64,000 nt of DNA from Litoreibacter roseus. Lineage in GTDB: Bacteria > Pseudomonadota > Alphaproteobacteria > Rhodobacterales > Rhodobacteraceae. A program made the position numbers and the translations under genes. A model generated the notes under the pieces. That model searched no databases. It was not told the DNA's origin and saw only the letters and a program-made list of their open reading frames with translations. Of this stretch, positions 1 through 8,779 are shown piece by piece. Each line of letters opens with the position of its first letter. Position 1 is the stretch's first letter. Location of the stretch: contig NZ_BLJE01000002.1 in NCBI RefSeq assembly GCF_009811795.1, forward strand, positions 806,001 to 870,000. Direction: 5' to 3'.

Positions 1-167
1 AGGAACATGGCGTGAAGACGCTTGAGGTTGAAGTGCAGGGTCCGGGTTCTGGCCGTGAAAGTGCATTGCGCGCTTTGGCTGCCATCGGGTTCCAGATCTC
101 CGCAATCCGCGACGTGACGCCGATGGCCCATAACGGGTGCCGTCCGCCGAAGCGCCGCCGCGTTTAA
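1..167 (+). CDS. rpsK: 30S ribosomal protein S11, C-terminal part
   Basis: The reading frame is open from the window edge to a TAA at 165-167 and encodes the last ~54 residues of S11, ending in the family's typical tail ([10 protein letters not shown]). S11 sits on the platform of the 30S subunit and helps bind the 3' end of 16S rRNA. The gene is cut by the window start. It lies directly upstream of rpoA, the usual alpha-operon order in alphaproteobacteria. Confidence 0.97.
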   Translation, partial: EHGVKTLEVEVQGPGSGRESALRALAAIGFQISAIRDVTPMAHNGCRPPKRRRV

Positions 168-278
168 TCCACCAACTCTCTCGGGGTCTGCACAGCGCAG
201 TGCCCCGAGTCTGTCATTTTAACCTCGGGCGTCCCCGTTTTTGGACATGAAACAGGGACTGGTATGGAGGCGACACAC

Positions 279-1295
279 ATGATCCATAAGAATTGGCAAG
301 AGCTGATCAAACCGACGCAACTGGACATCAAGCCAGGCAACGATCCCGCACGCAAGGCCACCGTCGTGGCCGAGCCGCTGGAGCGCGGGTTTGGCCTGAC
401 CATGGGCAACGCCCTGCGTCGCGTTCTGATGAGCAGCTTGCAAGGGGCGGCCATCACTTCCGTCCAGATCGACAACGTGCTGCACGAGTTCTCTTCGATT
501 GCAGGCGTCCGCGAGGACGTGACAGATGTTGTTCTCAACCTCAAAGGTGTTGCGATCCGTATGGAAGTCGAAGGGCCCAAGCGCCTGTCGATCTCTGCCA
601 AGGGTCCGGCACTGGTCACCGCAGGTGACATCTCCGACAGCGCTGGCATTGAGATCCTGAATCGCGACCACGTCATCTGTCACCTCGACGATGGCGCCGA
701 TCTGTTCATGGAACTGACCGTCAACACCGGCAAGGGCTACGTCTCTGCCGACAAGAACCGTCCGGAAGACGCGCCCATCGGTCTTATCCCGATCGACGCC
801 GTGTATTCGCCGGTCAAGAAAGTCAGCTACGACGTGCAACCTACCCGCGAAGGTCAGGTGCTCGACTATGACAAGCTGACCGTGAAGGTCGAAACAGACG
901 GCTCCATCACGCCGGATGACGCCGTGGCCTACGCTGCGCGGATCCTGCAGGACCAACTTTCGATCTTCGTGAACTTCGACGAACCGGAAAGTGCACGCGC
1001 ACAGGACGATGAGGACGAGCTTGAGTTCAACCCGCTTCTGCTGAAGAAAGTGGATGAGTTGGAACTCAGTGTACGCTCGGCCAACTGCCTGAAGAACGAC
1101 AACATTGTCTACATCGGTGATCTGATCCAAAAGACAGAAGCCGAGATGTTGCGGACGCCGAACTTTGGTCGGAAGTCCCTGAACGAGATCAAGGAAGTGC
1201 TTTCGGGCATGGGTCTGCATCTGGGAATGGACATCGTCGACTGGCCGCCAGAAAATATCGAAGATCTGGCCAAGAAGTTCGAAGACCAATTCTGA
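279..1295 (+). CDS. rpoA: DNA-directed RNA polymerase subunit alpha
   Basis: Alpha subunit of RNA polymerase: the N-terminal domain dimerises and nucleates core assembly, and the C-terminal domain contacts UP elements and activators. The N-terminal part carries the assembly motif around [14 protein letters not shown]. The C-terminal part contains the helix-hairpin-helix region ([12 protein letters not shown] ... [12 protein letters not shown]) and ends in FEDQF, as in Rhodobacter homologues. An in-frame ATG exists at 264, but GGAGG at 266-270 is ideally placed for the ATG at 279, giving 338 aa, the family length. It is followed by rplQ after a ~200 bp spacer with two inverted repeats. Confidence 0.98.
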   Translation: MIHKNWQELIKPTQLDIKPGNDPARKATVVAEPLERGFGLTMGNALRRVLMSSLQGAAITSVQIDNVLHEFSSIAGVREDVTDVVLNLKGVAIRMEVEGPKRLSISAKGPALVTAGDISDSAGIEILNRDHVICHLDDGADLFMELTVNTGKGYVSADKNRPEDAPIGLIPIDAVYSPVKKVSYDVQPTREGQVLDYDKLTVKVETDGSITPDDAVAYAARILQDQLSIFVNFDEPESARAQDDEDELEFNPLLLKKVDELELSVRSANCLKNDNIVYIGDLIQKTEAEMLRTPNFGRKSLNEIKEVLSGMGLHLGMDIVDWPPENIEDLAKKFEDQF

Positions 1296-1302
1296 TATGT
1301 GT

Positions 1303-1321
1303 GGCGGGGTTTGGCCCCGCC
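1303..1321 (+). terminator. GC-rich stem-loop after rpoA (attenuator-like)
   Basis: A perfect 7 bp stem, GGCGGGG (1303-1309) with CCCCGCC (1315-1321), encloses a 5-nt loop just after the rpoA stop. There is no U tract, so it may be an mRNA-processing or stability element rather than a full terminator, since rplQ follows in the same direction. Confidence 0.45.
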
Positions 1322-1329
1322 ATGCACTT

Positions 1330-1364
1330 CGGAATACCGCCGAAAGAAGTCCGACGGTATTCCG
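1330..1364 (+). repeat. 10-bp perfect inverted repeat in the rpoA-rplQ spacer
   Basis: CGGAATACCG at 1330-1339 is exactly inverted at 1355-1364 (CGGTATTCCG), with 15 bases between. A related half (ATTCCGATCGG) follows near 1380. It could form an mRNA hairpin or be a protein-binding site. The function is unknown. Confidence 0.5.
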
Positions 1365-1499
1365 ATAAAAGTCCGATAGAATTCCGATCGGCAAAATGCC
1401 CCGCAAAGACGGGGGATCATCTGGGCAATCCTGCCCCAAGGAGAGTGGCCGACACGCATCGGACCGCCAGACAAAGTAAAATGAGAAGGAACTGAAAAC

Positions 1500-1913
1500 A
1501 TGCGTCACGCACGGGGCTACCGCCGCCTGAACCGCACCCATGAGCACCGCAAGGCGCTCTTTTCCAACATGGCCGGATCGCTGATCGAGCACGAGCAGAT
1601 CAAGACGACCTTGCCAAAGGCCAAAGAACTGCGCCCGATCATCGAAAAGATGATCACGCTGGCGAAACGCGGTGATCTGCACGCCCGCCGTCTGGCCGCG
1701 TCCAAGCTGAAGCAGGACAAGGACGTTGCCAAGTTGTTCGACGTTCTTGGGCCACGTTACGCCGAGCGCCAAGGCGGCTATGTTCGTATCCTGAAAGCGG
1801 GCTTCCGCTATGGTGACATGGCACCGATGGCCATCATCGAATTTGTCGACCGCGATGTCGATGCCAAAGGCGCCGCCGACAAGGCCCGTCTTGAGGCTGA
1901 AGACGCCGAATAA
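1500..1913 (+). CDS. rplQ: 50S ribosomal protein L17
   Basis: 137 aa, the normal length for alphaproteobacterial L17, starting with [20 protein letters not shown], the conserved N-terminus of the family. L17 is a component of the large subunit near the exit tunnel. An AGAAGGAA ribosome-binding stretch lies just before the ATG. It closes the alpha operon and is followed by a good intrinsic terminator. Confidence 0.98.
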   Translation: MRHARGYRRLNRTHEHRKALFSNMAGSLIEHEQIKTTLPKAKELRPIIEKMITLAKRGDLHARRLAASKLKQDKDVAKLFDVLGPRYAERQGGYVRILKAGFRYGDMAPMAIIEFVDRDVDAKGAADKARLEAEDAE

Positions 1914-1934
1914 GGTGTTATCGCACTGGTTTTC

Positions 1935-1961
1935 AAGGCCCTGCCATCGGCGGGGCCTTTT
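1935..1961 (+). terminator. Intrinsic terminator of the alpha operon
   Basis: An 11-bp stem with one G-U pair, AAGGCCCTGCC (1935-1945) with GGCGGGGCCTT, has a 3-nt loop and runs into TTTT. It lies 22 bases after the rplQ stop. Confidence 0.85.
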
Positions 1962-2013
1962 GCATTTTGGCTGTCTCAGATAGGCTGTCGGCACCCCAAT
2001 CGAAAGCCCCGCA

Positions 2014-3324
2014 ATGGCAGACCTGTTTAGTCAAGACCCTGTCGCACCACCGAAAATGCAGCCGCTCGCCGACCGGCTCAGACCCAAGTCGCTGGGCGAG
2101 GTCATCGGCCAGGAACAGGTGCTGGGCCCGGACAGCCCGTTGGGTGTCATGCTGGCCAGCGGCACACTGGGCTCGCTTATTTTTTGGGGACCCCCGGGCG
2201 TGGGCAAAACGACCATCGCCCGACTTCTCGCCGACGAAACGGACCTTCATTTTGTTCAGATCAGCGCGATATTCTCAGGCGTGCCCGATCTGAAAAAGGT
2301 TTTCGAAGCTGCAAAGATCAGAGCCGCCAATGGGCAGGGAACACTGTTGTTCGTGGACGAGATCCACCGTTTCAACAAAGCTCAGCAGGACGGGTTTCTG
2401 CCGTATATGGAGGACGGCACCATCCTTTTGGTCGGTGCCACCACAGAAAATCCATCCTTCGAGCTAAACGCCGCCGTCCTGTCCCGCGCGCAAGTACTGG
2501 TGCTGGAGCGGTTGTCGCTGATCGACCTTGAAAAGCTGGCCCAGCGGGCCGAGAAGGAACTGAACAAACCCCTACCACTGACGCCTGCCGCTCGCGATCA
2601 GTTGCTGGAAATGGCCGACGGGGACGGGCGTGCCTTGCTCAACCTGATCGAGCAAATCGCAAGCTGGACGACCGATACAAAGCTCGACCCGGACGGCCTT
2701 GGCAAACGTCTGATGCGCCGCGCGGCGCAATACGACAAATCCGGCGATGCCCATTACAACCTGATAAGTGCGCTGCATAAATCAGTCCGCGGCTCTGATC
2801 CGGATGCCGCGCTCTATTGGTTGGCGCGGATGCTTACGGGCGGCGAGGATCCCCGCTATTTGGCCCGCCGCATCGCTCGGATGTCTGTGGAAGATATCGG
2901 ACTGGCGGACACCAATGCCCACCGCGTCTGCCTTGATGCGTGGGAGACTTATGAACGTCTGGGCAGTCCTGAGGGCGAACTGGCACTGGCACAAGCGGTT
3001 CTTTATCTGGCACTCGCCCCGAAATCGAACGCCGCCTATGTGGCATATAAAGCCGCAATGAGATCGGCGAAAAAGACCGGATCAGAACCACCTCCAAAGC
3101 ATATCCTGAACGCCCCGACGGCGCTTATGAAGGATCAGGGCTATGGTAAGGACTACGCCTATGACCACGACGCGGAGGATGGCTTTTCCGGCCAGAACTA
3201 TTTCCCCGACGATATGAAGCGCGGCGTGTTCTATCAGCCGGTCGAACGCGGGTACGAGCGTGAGTTGAAGAAGCGCCTCGACTATTTCACTAAGCTTCGG
3301 CTGCAACGTCAGTCTGATCCGTGA
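2014..3324 (+). CDS. rarA: Replication-associated recombination protein A (AAA+ ATPase)
   Basis: 436 aa RarA/MgsA/Mgs1-type ATPase, related to clamp-loader subunits, which acts at stalled replication forks. Visible motifs are Walker [10 protein letters not shown] (about residues 59-67), Walker [11 protein letters not shown] (111-120), sensor 1 around GATTENP (141-147), and the C-terminal tetramerisation region with the family block [19 protein letters not shown]. The start at 2014 gives the typical N-terminus (MADLFSQ...[17 protein letters not shown]). It is followed closely by crcB and three more genes in the same direction. Confidence 0.96.
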   Translation: MADLFSQDPVAPPKMQPLADRLRPKSLGEVIGQEQVLGPDSPLGVMLASGTLGSLIFWGPPGVGKTTIARLLADETDLHFVQISAIFSGVPDLKKVFEAAKIRAANGQGTLLFVDEIHRFNKAQQDGFLPYMEDGTILLVGATTENPSFELNAAVLSRAQVLVLERLSLIDLEKLAQRAEKELNKPLPLTPAARDQLLEMADGDGRALLNLIEQIASWTTDTKLDPDGLGKRLMRRAAQYDKSGDAHYNLISALHKSVRGSDPDAALYWLARMLTGGEDPRYLARRIARMSVEDIGLADTNAHRVCLDAWETYERLGSPEGELALAQAVLYLALAPKSNAAYVAYKAAMRSAKKTGSEPPPKHILNAPTALMKDQGYGKDYAYDHDAEDGFSGQNYFPDDMKRGVFYQPVERGYERELKKRLDYFTKLRLQRQSDP

Positions 3325-3372
3325 CGCCACTTCGCCTTGACTTACATGCCGCATGATCACAAGAGACCGTCC

Positions 3373-3750
3373 ATGATCTGGACAACGACACAAGTGGCGC
3401 TTGGCGGCGCAATCGGGGCGTCCCTTCGGTTTCTGACCGGCTTGGGAATTGTCCGGCTGGCGGGCCATGGGTTTCCATTGGCCATCATCACAGTGAATGT
3501 GATCGGCAGCTTCCTCATGGGGCTCTTTGTGGTTTACGCCGCACAGCGTGCCGCGACCCACCTGTCGCCCTTCGTGATGACAGGTATTCTGGGCGGGTTC
3601 ACCACATTCTCCGCCTTCTCCCTAGAGGCCTACACCCTGTTCGAGCGCGGTCAGCCGATGTCCGCTGCGATCTACGTGCTGGGCTCAGTCGTCTGTTCCA
3701 TTGGCGGTCTCGTGGCAGGTGTTGTCATAGCGCGGGCGATCTTCGCATGA
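3373..3750 (+). CDS. crcB: Fluoride ion channel CrcB/FluC
   Basis: 125 aa, four predicted membrane segments. FluC forms a dual-topology dimer that exports fluoride. The phenylalanine-box/central break motif GGFTTFSAFS is at residues 74-83 and the conserved NVIGSFLMG at 42-50. An in-frame extension upstream to 3337 adds 12 hydrophilic residues; the ATG at 3373 (MIWTTTQVALGGAIGAS) fits the family better. The stop overlaps the ATG of the next gene (ATGA), so it is cotranslated with the pseudouridine synthase. No fluoride riboswitch is visible, as the gene sits inside an operon. Confidence 0.93.
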   Translation: MIWTTTQVALGGAIGASLRFLTGLGIVRLAGHGFPLAIITVNVIGSFLMGLFVVYAAQRAATHLSPFVMTGILGGFTTFSAFSLEAYTLFERGQPMSAAIYVLGSVVCSIGGLVAGVVIARAIFA

Positions 3751-4805
3751 GCCGGGTGCAAACATTGACCGTCGGCCACGACGAGGCAGAGCAGCGTTTG
3801 GATCGGTGGTTTCGCAGGCACTTCCCCCATGTCAGCCAAGTCCGCATTGAGAAGATGTGCCGCAAAGGCGAAATCCGCGTCGATGGCGGCCGCGTCAAAA
3901 GCAACTCTCGCGTCGGACCTGGGCAGGCGGTGCGCATCCCGCCGCTGCCAACCGCAGAAGAGGTAGAGGCGCAAGCCAAGACCGCTCATATCTCAAAGGC
4001 TGATGCCGAGATGATCCGGTCCTGCGTGATCTACAAGGACGACCACATCATTGCGCTGAACAAGCCGCCCGGCCTGCCAGTCCAAGGGGGCAGCAAGCAG
4101 ACCCGCCATGTTGACGGTATGGCCGCTGCCCTCAGTTTTGAGCGGGAGGATGTCCCACGACTTGTCCACCGGCTCGACAAGGACACGTCCGGCGTTCTGG
4201 TCCTGGCACGTACACAGGCGATGGCCTCCGCCCTGACAAAGGCGTTCCGCCACAAGAACACCCGTAAGATCTACTGGGCTATGGTGGCTGGCGTTCCATA
4301 TCCCAAGATCGGAACGATCAAATATGGTCTGGTCAAAGCCCCCGGTCACGGGGCCAAAGGGGAGGGTGAGAAGATGCATTGCGTCCACCCCCGCGAGGTC
4401 GATAGCACCTACGGGGCGAAACGAGCCCACACCGACTACGCGACGCTGTGCTTTCTAGGGCAGCGGGCCGCGTGGATGGCACTGGTTCCCGTGACTGGAC
4501 GTACCCACCAACTGCGCGCGCACATGGCCGAGATGGGGCATCCCATCGTCGGCGACGGGAAGTACGGCGGCTCCGGACAGGAAAACCAGGGCGACGGTTG
4601 GGGTTCCCAACTGGGAGACGAAATCAGCAAGAAGCTGCATCTGCACGCTCGTTCGCTCAGTTTCGAACATCCGGTTTCGGGGGCAGAGATGACATTCACC
4701 GCGCCTTTGCCTGCGCATATGAAGCAGACGTGGGATTATCTGGGTTGGACGGAAATGGACGTCCCGAATGATCCGTTTGACAAGGATGAAGAATGGCAGA
4801 GCTGA
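3747..4805 (+). CDS. rluC: RluA-family 23S rRNA pseudouridine synthase (RluC-like)
   Basis: 352 aa. An N-terminal S4 RNA-binding domain (about residues 15-75) is followed by the RluA catalytic domain with motif HRLDKDTSG (141-149), in which Asp144 is the catalytic aspartate. It converts specific uridines in rRNA to pseudouridine. Architecture and length suggest RluC-type, but the exact target cannot be read from sequence. It overlaps crcB by 4 nt and the following HAD gene by 13 nt, indicating translational coupling. Confidence 0.88.
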   Translation: MSRVQTLTVGHDEAEQRLDRWFRRHFPHVSQVRIEKMCRKGEIRVDGGRVKSNSRVGPGQAVRIPPLPTAEEVEAQAKTAHISKADAEMIRSCVIYKDDHIIALNKPPGLPVQGGSKQTRHVDGMAAALSFEREDVPRLVHRLDKDTSGVLVLARTQAMASALTKAFRHKNTRKIYWAMVAGVPYPKIGTIKYGLVKAPGHGAKGEGEKMHCVHPREVDSTYGAKRAHTDYATLCFLGQRAAWMALVPVTGRTHQLRAHMAEMGHPIVGDGKYGGSGQENQGDGWGSQLGDEISKKLHLHARSLSFEHPVSGAEMTFTAPLPAHMKQTWDYLGWTEMDVPNDPFDKDEEWQS

Positions 4806-5479
4806 AGATGGTTGTCTTCGATGTGGACGGAACGCTCATCGACAGCATCGCCCATATTGAAGCCGCGATGTCGGGCGCGTTCGAAGCCTGCGATTTACCA
4901 GCACCAAAACCAGGCGCGGTCCGGGATCTGGTTGGCATTTCTCTGATTGGCCTCTTGGATCGCCTGCAACCAGGATTGTCGGACGCTCAGTTGAACGCTC
5001 TGGCGGAGGCGTATAAGGATCGGTTCTCTTCGATGCGGGCATCTACGCGGGTCAGCGACACCGCCCCCCTGTTTGACGGTGCGCTGGACGCGCTCGAGCG
5101 GCTGTCGCGCCGGGACGACACGTTACTGGGCATTGCAACAGGCAAATCGCGGCGCGGCCTCGACTATCTTCTGGATGGCCACGGACTGCGAGACTACTTC
5201 GTAACGGCGCAGGTTGCCGATGATCATCCGTCCAAACCACACCCTGCGATGCTGGAGGCCGCCTTGCGCGAAACTGGCGTCGATAAGAAAGACGCGGTGA
5301 TCGTGGGTGACACGAGCTATGACATGCAGATGGGGCGGTCCGCCGGCGTGGCGACGATTGGTGTGGAATGGGGCAATCACCCGACAGATCAATTGACACC
5401 GCTTGCCGACCATATCTTGGCGGATTTTGCCCAAATTGATAGCGCTTTGGACCAGCTGTGGGGGGGCGTTCGTGGCTGA
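4793..5479 (+). CDS. HAD-superfamily phosphatase (phosphoglycolate-phosphatase-like)
   Basis: 228 aa HAD-IA hydrolase. Motif I FDVDGT gives nucleophile Asp10 and acid Asp12. Motif II threonine lies in IATGKS (114-119), the motif III lysine in SKPHP (147-151), and motif IV GDTSYDM is at 172-178. A helical cap lies between motifs I and II. The family dephosphorylates small metabolites such as phosphoglycolate or nucleotides; the true substrate is not evident. It overlaps the upstream gene by 13 nt and the downstream ATP12 gene by 8 nt. Confidence 0.88.
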   Translation: MAELKMVVFDVDGTLIDSIAHIEAAMSGAFEACDLPAPKPGAVRDLVGISLIGLLDRLQPGLSDAQLNALAEAYKDRFSSMRASTRVSDTAPLFDGALDALERLSRRDDTLLGIATGKSRRGLDYLLDGHGLRDYFVTAQVADDHPSKPHPAMLEAALRETGVDKKDAVIVGDTSYDMQMGRSAGVATIGVEWGNHPTDQLTPLADHILADFAQIDSALDQLWGGVRG

Positions 5480-6179
5480 CTGGGCGGCGAAGAGATTCTG
5501 GAAAAAATCAGACGTTGTTGACGTGGATGGCGGCTTCGGAATTGTCCTCGATGATCGGCCGTTGCGGACCCCTGCGAAATCCTCTTTGGTTCTGCCAACC
5601 CGAGACATGGCCACTGAGGTCGCGCGGGAATGGGACGCTCAGGACGGCAAGATCGAGCCGCTGACAATGCCGTTCACTCGCTCTGCCAATGCCGCGGTTG
5701 ACAAGGTCGCGACCCAGCATGCCGAGGTCGTGGATCTGCTGGCGGCGTATGGTGATGCTGACTTGATCTGTTATCGGGCTGACGGCCCCGAAGGTCTTGT
5801 TCACCGGCAGGCAGAACATTGGGATCCGCTCGTAGATTGGGCGGCCACCGACCTCAAGGCGCCGCTCTGCGTCCAGTTGGGCGTCATGCATGAGCCACAG
5901 GCGCCCGACAGTCTGGCGCGACTGCGCACGCAGGTCGCCGCGCTTGATGCGTTTCAGCTTACGGCATTCCACGACCTTGTTTCTCTTTCTGGGTCACTGG
6001 TCATCGGCTTGGCGGCGATCAAAGGATTTGAAACACCGGAGCAACTCTGGACCATCAGCCGAATCGATGAGGATTGGCAGATCGAGCAATGGGGCGAGGA
6101 CGAGGAAGCGAGTGAGCTTGCCGAGACGAAAAGAAACAGCTTTCTGCACGCGCACAGATTTTACACTTTGAGTGTCTGA
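5472..6179 (+). CDS. ATP12-family F1 ATP synthase assembly chaperone
   Basis: 235 aa ATP12 homologue. In mitochondria and alphaproteobacteria ATP12 binds free F1 alpha subunit during assembly of ATP synthase. Family signatures are visible: VVDVDGGFGIVLDDRPLRTP near the N-terminus, EWDAQDGKIEPLTMPFTR, and the C-terminal QIEQWGEDEEA region. The reading frame extends upstream to 5403, but the GTG at 5472, preceded by a G-rich Shine-Dalgarno (GGGGGGCG), gives the expected N-terminus MADWAAKRFWK. It is the last gene of the rarA-crcB-rluC-HAD-ATP12 run. Confidence 0.9.
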   Translation: MADWAAKRFWKKSDVVDVDGGFGIVLDDRPLRTPAKSSLVLPTRDMATEVAREWDAQDGKIEPLTMPFTRSANAAVDKVATQHAEVVDLLAAYGDADLICYRADGPEGLVHRQAEHWDPLVDWAATDLKAPLCVQLGVMHEPQAPDSLARLRTQVAALDAFQLTAFHDLVSLSGSLVIGLAAIKGFETPEQLWTISRIDEDWQIEQWGEDEEASELAETKRNSFLHAHRFYTLSV

Positions 6180-6205
6180 ACAAAGCCGTCTCGCGCCGGT
6201 TTTGT
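6180..6205 (+). terminator. Possible terminator after the ATP12 gene
   Basis: ACAAAGCCG (6180-6188) pairs with CGGTTTTGT (6197-6205) through nine pairs, one of them G-U, around an 8-nt loop. The U-rich side is inside the stem, so termination strength is uncertain. Confidence 0.4.
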
Positions 6206-6261
6206 AACCTTTCGACGAACAATGGCCAAAAAACCTGAAAAATCAGGCCAAAACGGTGTAT

Positions 6262-6321
6262 TTGCCCCTAGGGCAAGCTCTTAAATCGCCTTGACGACAG
6301 GGCAGCGATTTGGCCTTATTC
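6262..6321 (+). promoter_or_regulatory. Candidate control region of bztABCD
   Basis: The 241-bp spacer before bztA contains a 6-bp inverted repeat TTGCCC/GGGCAA at 6262-6276, followed by TTGACG (6291-6296) and TTATTC (6316-6321) with 19 bases between, a weak match to a sigma-70 promoter. Neither element is proven. Confidence 0.3.
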
Positions 6322-6420
6322 GCACCTATCGGGGGAGTGACTTCCCTGCACATAGTTTCCGGTCAGTATGTGACCGGTTAAACCGCCTGAAACTAGGCGG
6401 ACCATCAGGAAGAGGTAAAC

Positions 6421-7437
6421 ATGAAAAAATCCGTATTTTTTGGCGCTCTGGCCGTTGCTGGGGCCGCGGCTACGGCGTCTGCGGCAGCGACGCTCGATGA
6501 GGTCAAATCGCGCGGCAAGTTGAACTGTGGTGTGACGACCGGTGTTCCCGGTTTTGCTGAGCCAGATGCGAATGGCGAATGGCAGGGCTTTGACGTTGCC
6601 GTATGCCGCGCTGTTGCTGCGGCTGTATTGGGCGACTCCACCGCAGTTGAGTTTGTACCGACAACCGGCAAGACGCGCTTCACCGCGCTTGCATCCGGCG
6701 AAATTGACATGCTGGCCCGGAACACAACTTGGACGTTCAGCCGCGACGTCGATCTGAAGTTCGAATTCACCGGCGTGAACTACTACGACGGTCAAGGCTT
6801 TATGGTTCCCAAGGATCTTGGCGTTTCGTCCGCGAAGGACCTCGACGGTGCGACCGTCTGCATCCAGACCGGCACAACAACAGAGCTGAACTTGGCGGAC
6901 TTCTTCCGCTCCAACAACATCAGCTATGAGCCTGTTCCAATCGAGACGGGCGCTGAAGCTGTTCAACAGTACATCGCGGGCGCTTGCGACGTTTATACGA
7001 CTGACGCATCCGCTTTGGCTGCGCAGCGTGCAAACTTCGAAAGCCCAGACGATCACGTCCTTCTGCCTGAAATCGTCTCCAAAGAGCCACTCGGGCCGCT
7101 GGTCCGTCATGGCGATAACGAATGGGCAGATATCGTTCGCTGGACACTGAACGCACTGATCACAGCCGAAGAGCTTGGCGTCACATCCGTGAACGTTGAA
7201 GAACTGGCTGCTGGTACAGAAAACCCCGAAGTGAACCGCTTGCTCGGCTCCGAGGGCGATCTTGGCGGCATGCTGGGCCTGGAAGCTGATTGGGCGAAAA
7301 ACGCCATCAGCGTTGCTGGTAACTACGGCGAAATCTTCGAGAAGAACATCGGAGCTTCCACGCCAATCGGTCTTGCGCGCGGTCTTAACGCACAGTGGAC
7401 CAACGGCGGTCTGATCTACTCGCCACCGTTCCGGTAA
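6421..7437 (+). CDS. bztA: Amino-acid ABC transporter, periplasmic binding protein (BztA/AapJ)
   Basis: 338 aa with a Sec signal peptide (basic MKK, hydrophobic stretch, cleavage near ASA at about residue 21). The mature part is a family-3 extracellular solute-binding protein with the signatures GKLNCGVTTGVPGFAEPD and GFDVAVCRAVAAAVLGD. In Rhodobacter, BztABCD imports glutamate, glutamine, aspartate and asparagine; in Rhizobium the homologue AapJQMP is a general amino-acid importer. Which range applies here cannot be told. An AGGA-type ribosome site (AGGAAGAGG) precedes the ATG. Confidence 0.93.
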   Translation: MKKSVFFGALAVAGAAATASAAATLDEVKSRGKLNCGVTTGVPGFAEPDANGEWQGFDVAVCRAVAAAVLGDSTAVEFVPTTGKTRFTALASGEIDMLARNTTWTFSRDVDLKFEFTGVNYYDGQGFMVPKDLGVSSAKDLDGATVCIQTGTTTELNLADFFRSNNISYEPVPIETGAEAVQQYIAGACDVYTTDASALAAQRANFESPDDHVLLPEIVSKEPLGPLVRHGDNEWADIVRWTLNALITAEELGVTSVNVEELAAGTENPEVNRLLGSEGDLGGMLGLEADWAKNAISVAGNYGEIFEKNIGASTPIGLARGLNAQWTNGGLIYSPPFR

Positions 7438-7452
7438 ACATATTCAAGGTCT

Positions 7453-7478
7453 AGGGCGCGGTCATTCCGCGCCCTTTT
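7453..7478 (+). terminator. Partial terminator between bztA and bztB
   Basis: GGGCGCGG (7454-7461) pairs perfectly with CCGCGCCC (7467-7474) around a 5-nt loop and runs into TTTT. Placed after the binding-protein gene, it probably lets more bztA than bztBCD mRNA accumulate, a common arrangement in ABC operons. Confidence 0.8.
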
Positions 7479-7561
7479 CCTATCTGACGACAAGAACCGG
7501 CATTTCCGCACGCGCCAAATGACGTGCACACCAACCGCCGGTCAAACACAGGGAACGTCCG

Positions 7562-8776
7562 ATGACGACAGTTACCGACCCCGAGACGGAGTCGTTCCGT
7601 TTCTCCATGCTCTTCAACGACACGCGATACCGATCGTTAACGTTCCAGTTCATTGCGCTCATCCTCTTGATCGTTGCGATGGCCTATCTGGGCAACAACC
7701 TGTTGAGCAATCTGGCGCAGGCCGGGCTCAACATTTCCTACGATTTTCTCGGCGCGCCGGCGGGATACGACATCAACCAGCGCCCGATTGACTATAATAG
7801 CCAATCCACACATGGCCGCGCCGCGATGGTCGGCCTTTTAAACACCTTGATCGTCTCGGGCCTGGCCTGCGTGACGGCGACTGTCCTCGGGGTGTTTGCG
7901 GGCGTCATGCGTCTGTCGCCCAATTGGCTCGTCCGTAAGATCATGTCCGTCTACGTGGAGATCTTCCGCAATGTGCCGGTTCTGATCTGGATCCTGATCA
8001 TCTTCTTCATCATGACGGCTGCGATGCCCGCGCCCAGGGATTTCCGGGGGGATGATCCATCAGCCTCCATGCTTTTCGATATGTTCGCCTTTACCAATCG
8101 GGGGGTTTACATACCGAAACCCATTTGGGGCGAGGGATCAATGATCGTAGTGGGCACGTTCTTTGCGTCGATCATTGGCGTCTTCCTTTACCGTCGATAT
8201 GCTCGCACTCAGCTTTATCAGCATGGTCGTTTGCTTCCGACGTTGTGGCCATCGCTTGCTATTTTCTTTGTCCCGACGATCCTGATCTACTACCTCGCGG
8301 GCCAGCCCGTTACGCTGCAATATCCAGAACTCAGTGGTTTTAACTTCCGCGGCGGGATTACAATTCTTGGCTCGTTGATCGCACTTTGGTTTGCCCTCGC
8401 GATCTACACCGGCGCCTTCATCGCTGAGAACGTTCGGGCAGGTATTCTGGCGATCGACAAAGGTCAGACGGAGGCCGCAGCAGCCTTGGGATTGCGGCCG
8501 GGTCGCATCATGAACCTCGTCGTTCTACCACAGGCACTGCGGGTGATCATTCCGCCACTGATCTCGCAATATCTGAACATCACGAAGAACTCGTCACTGG
8601 CGATTGCAGTAGGATACATGGACCTCACCGGTACATTGGGCGGTATCACGTTGCTCCAGACTGGCCGCGCTATCGAAAGCATTCTGCTCTTGATGCTGTT
8701 CTACCTGACGATCTCGCTTTTGATTTCGTTGTTCATGAACATCTACAACAATTCCATGAAACTGAAGGAGCGTTGA
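7562..8776 (+). CDS. bztB: Amino-acid ABC transporter permease BztB/AapQ
   Basis: 404 aa polytopic membrane protein, longer than ordinary HisMQ-type permeases, as is usual for BztB/AapQ. It has a large insert after the first helices (SYDFLGAPAGYDINQ). The C-terminal EAA loop that contacts the ATPase is visible (EAAAALGLRPGRIMNLVVLPQ), and the conserved HisM block FIAENVRAGILAIDKGQ precedes it. It forms the channel together with BztC, whose gene starts 3 nt after its stop. Confidence 0.94.
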   Translation: MTTVTDPETESFRFSMLFNDTRYRSLTFQFIALILLIVAMAYLGNNLLSNLAQAGLNISYDFLGAPAGYDINQRPIDYNSQSTHGRAAMVGLLNTLIVSGLACVTATVLGVFAGVMRLSPNWLVRKIMSVYVEIFRNVPVLIWILIIFFIMTAAMPAPRDFRGDDPSASMLFDMFAFTNRGVYIPKPIWGEGSMIVVGTFFASIIGVFLYRRYARTQLYQHGRLLPTLWPSLAIFFVPTILIYYLAGQPVTLQYPELSGFNFRGGITILGSLIALWFALAIYTGAFIAENVRAGILAIDKGQTEAAAALGLRPGRIMNLVVLPQALRVIIPPLISQYLNITKNSSLAIAVGYMDLTGTLGGITLLQTGRAIESILLLMLFYLTISLLISLFMNIYNNSMKLKER

Positions 8777-8779
8777 GGC

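Noticed and set aside
219-1994. 591-codon leftward open frame across rpoA and rplQ
   Set aside because: It lies antisense to two certain ribosomal-operon genes; long antisense frames are common in GC-rich DNA and its sequence matches no family.
3337-3372. Longer start and a fluoride riboswitch for crcB
   Set aside because: The extra 12 residues do not fit the family, and the gap after rarA is too short and unstructured for a riboswitch.
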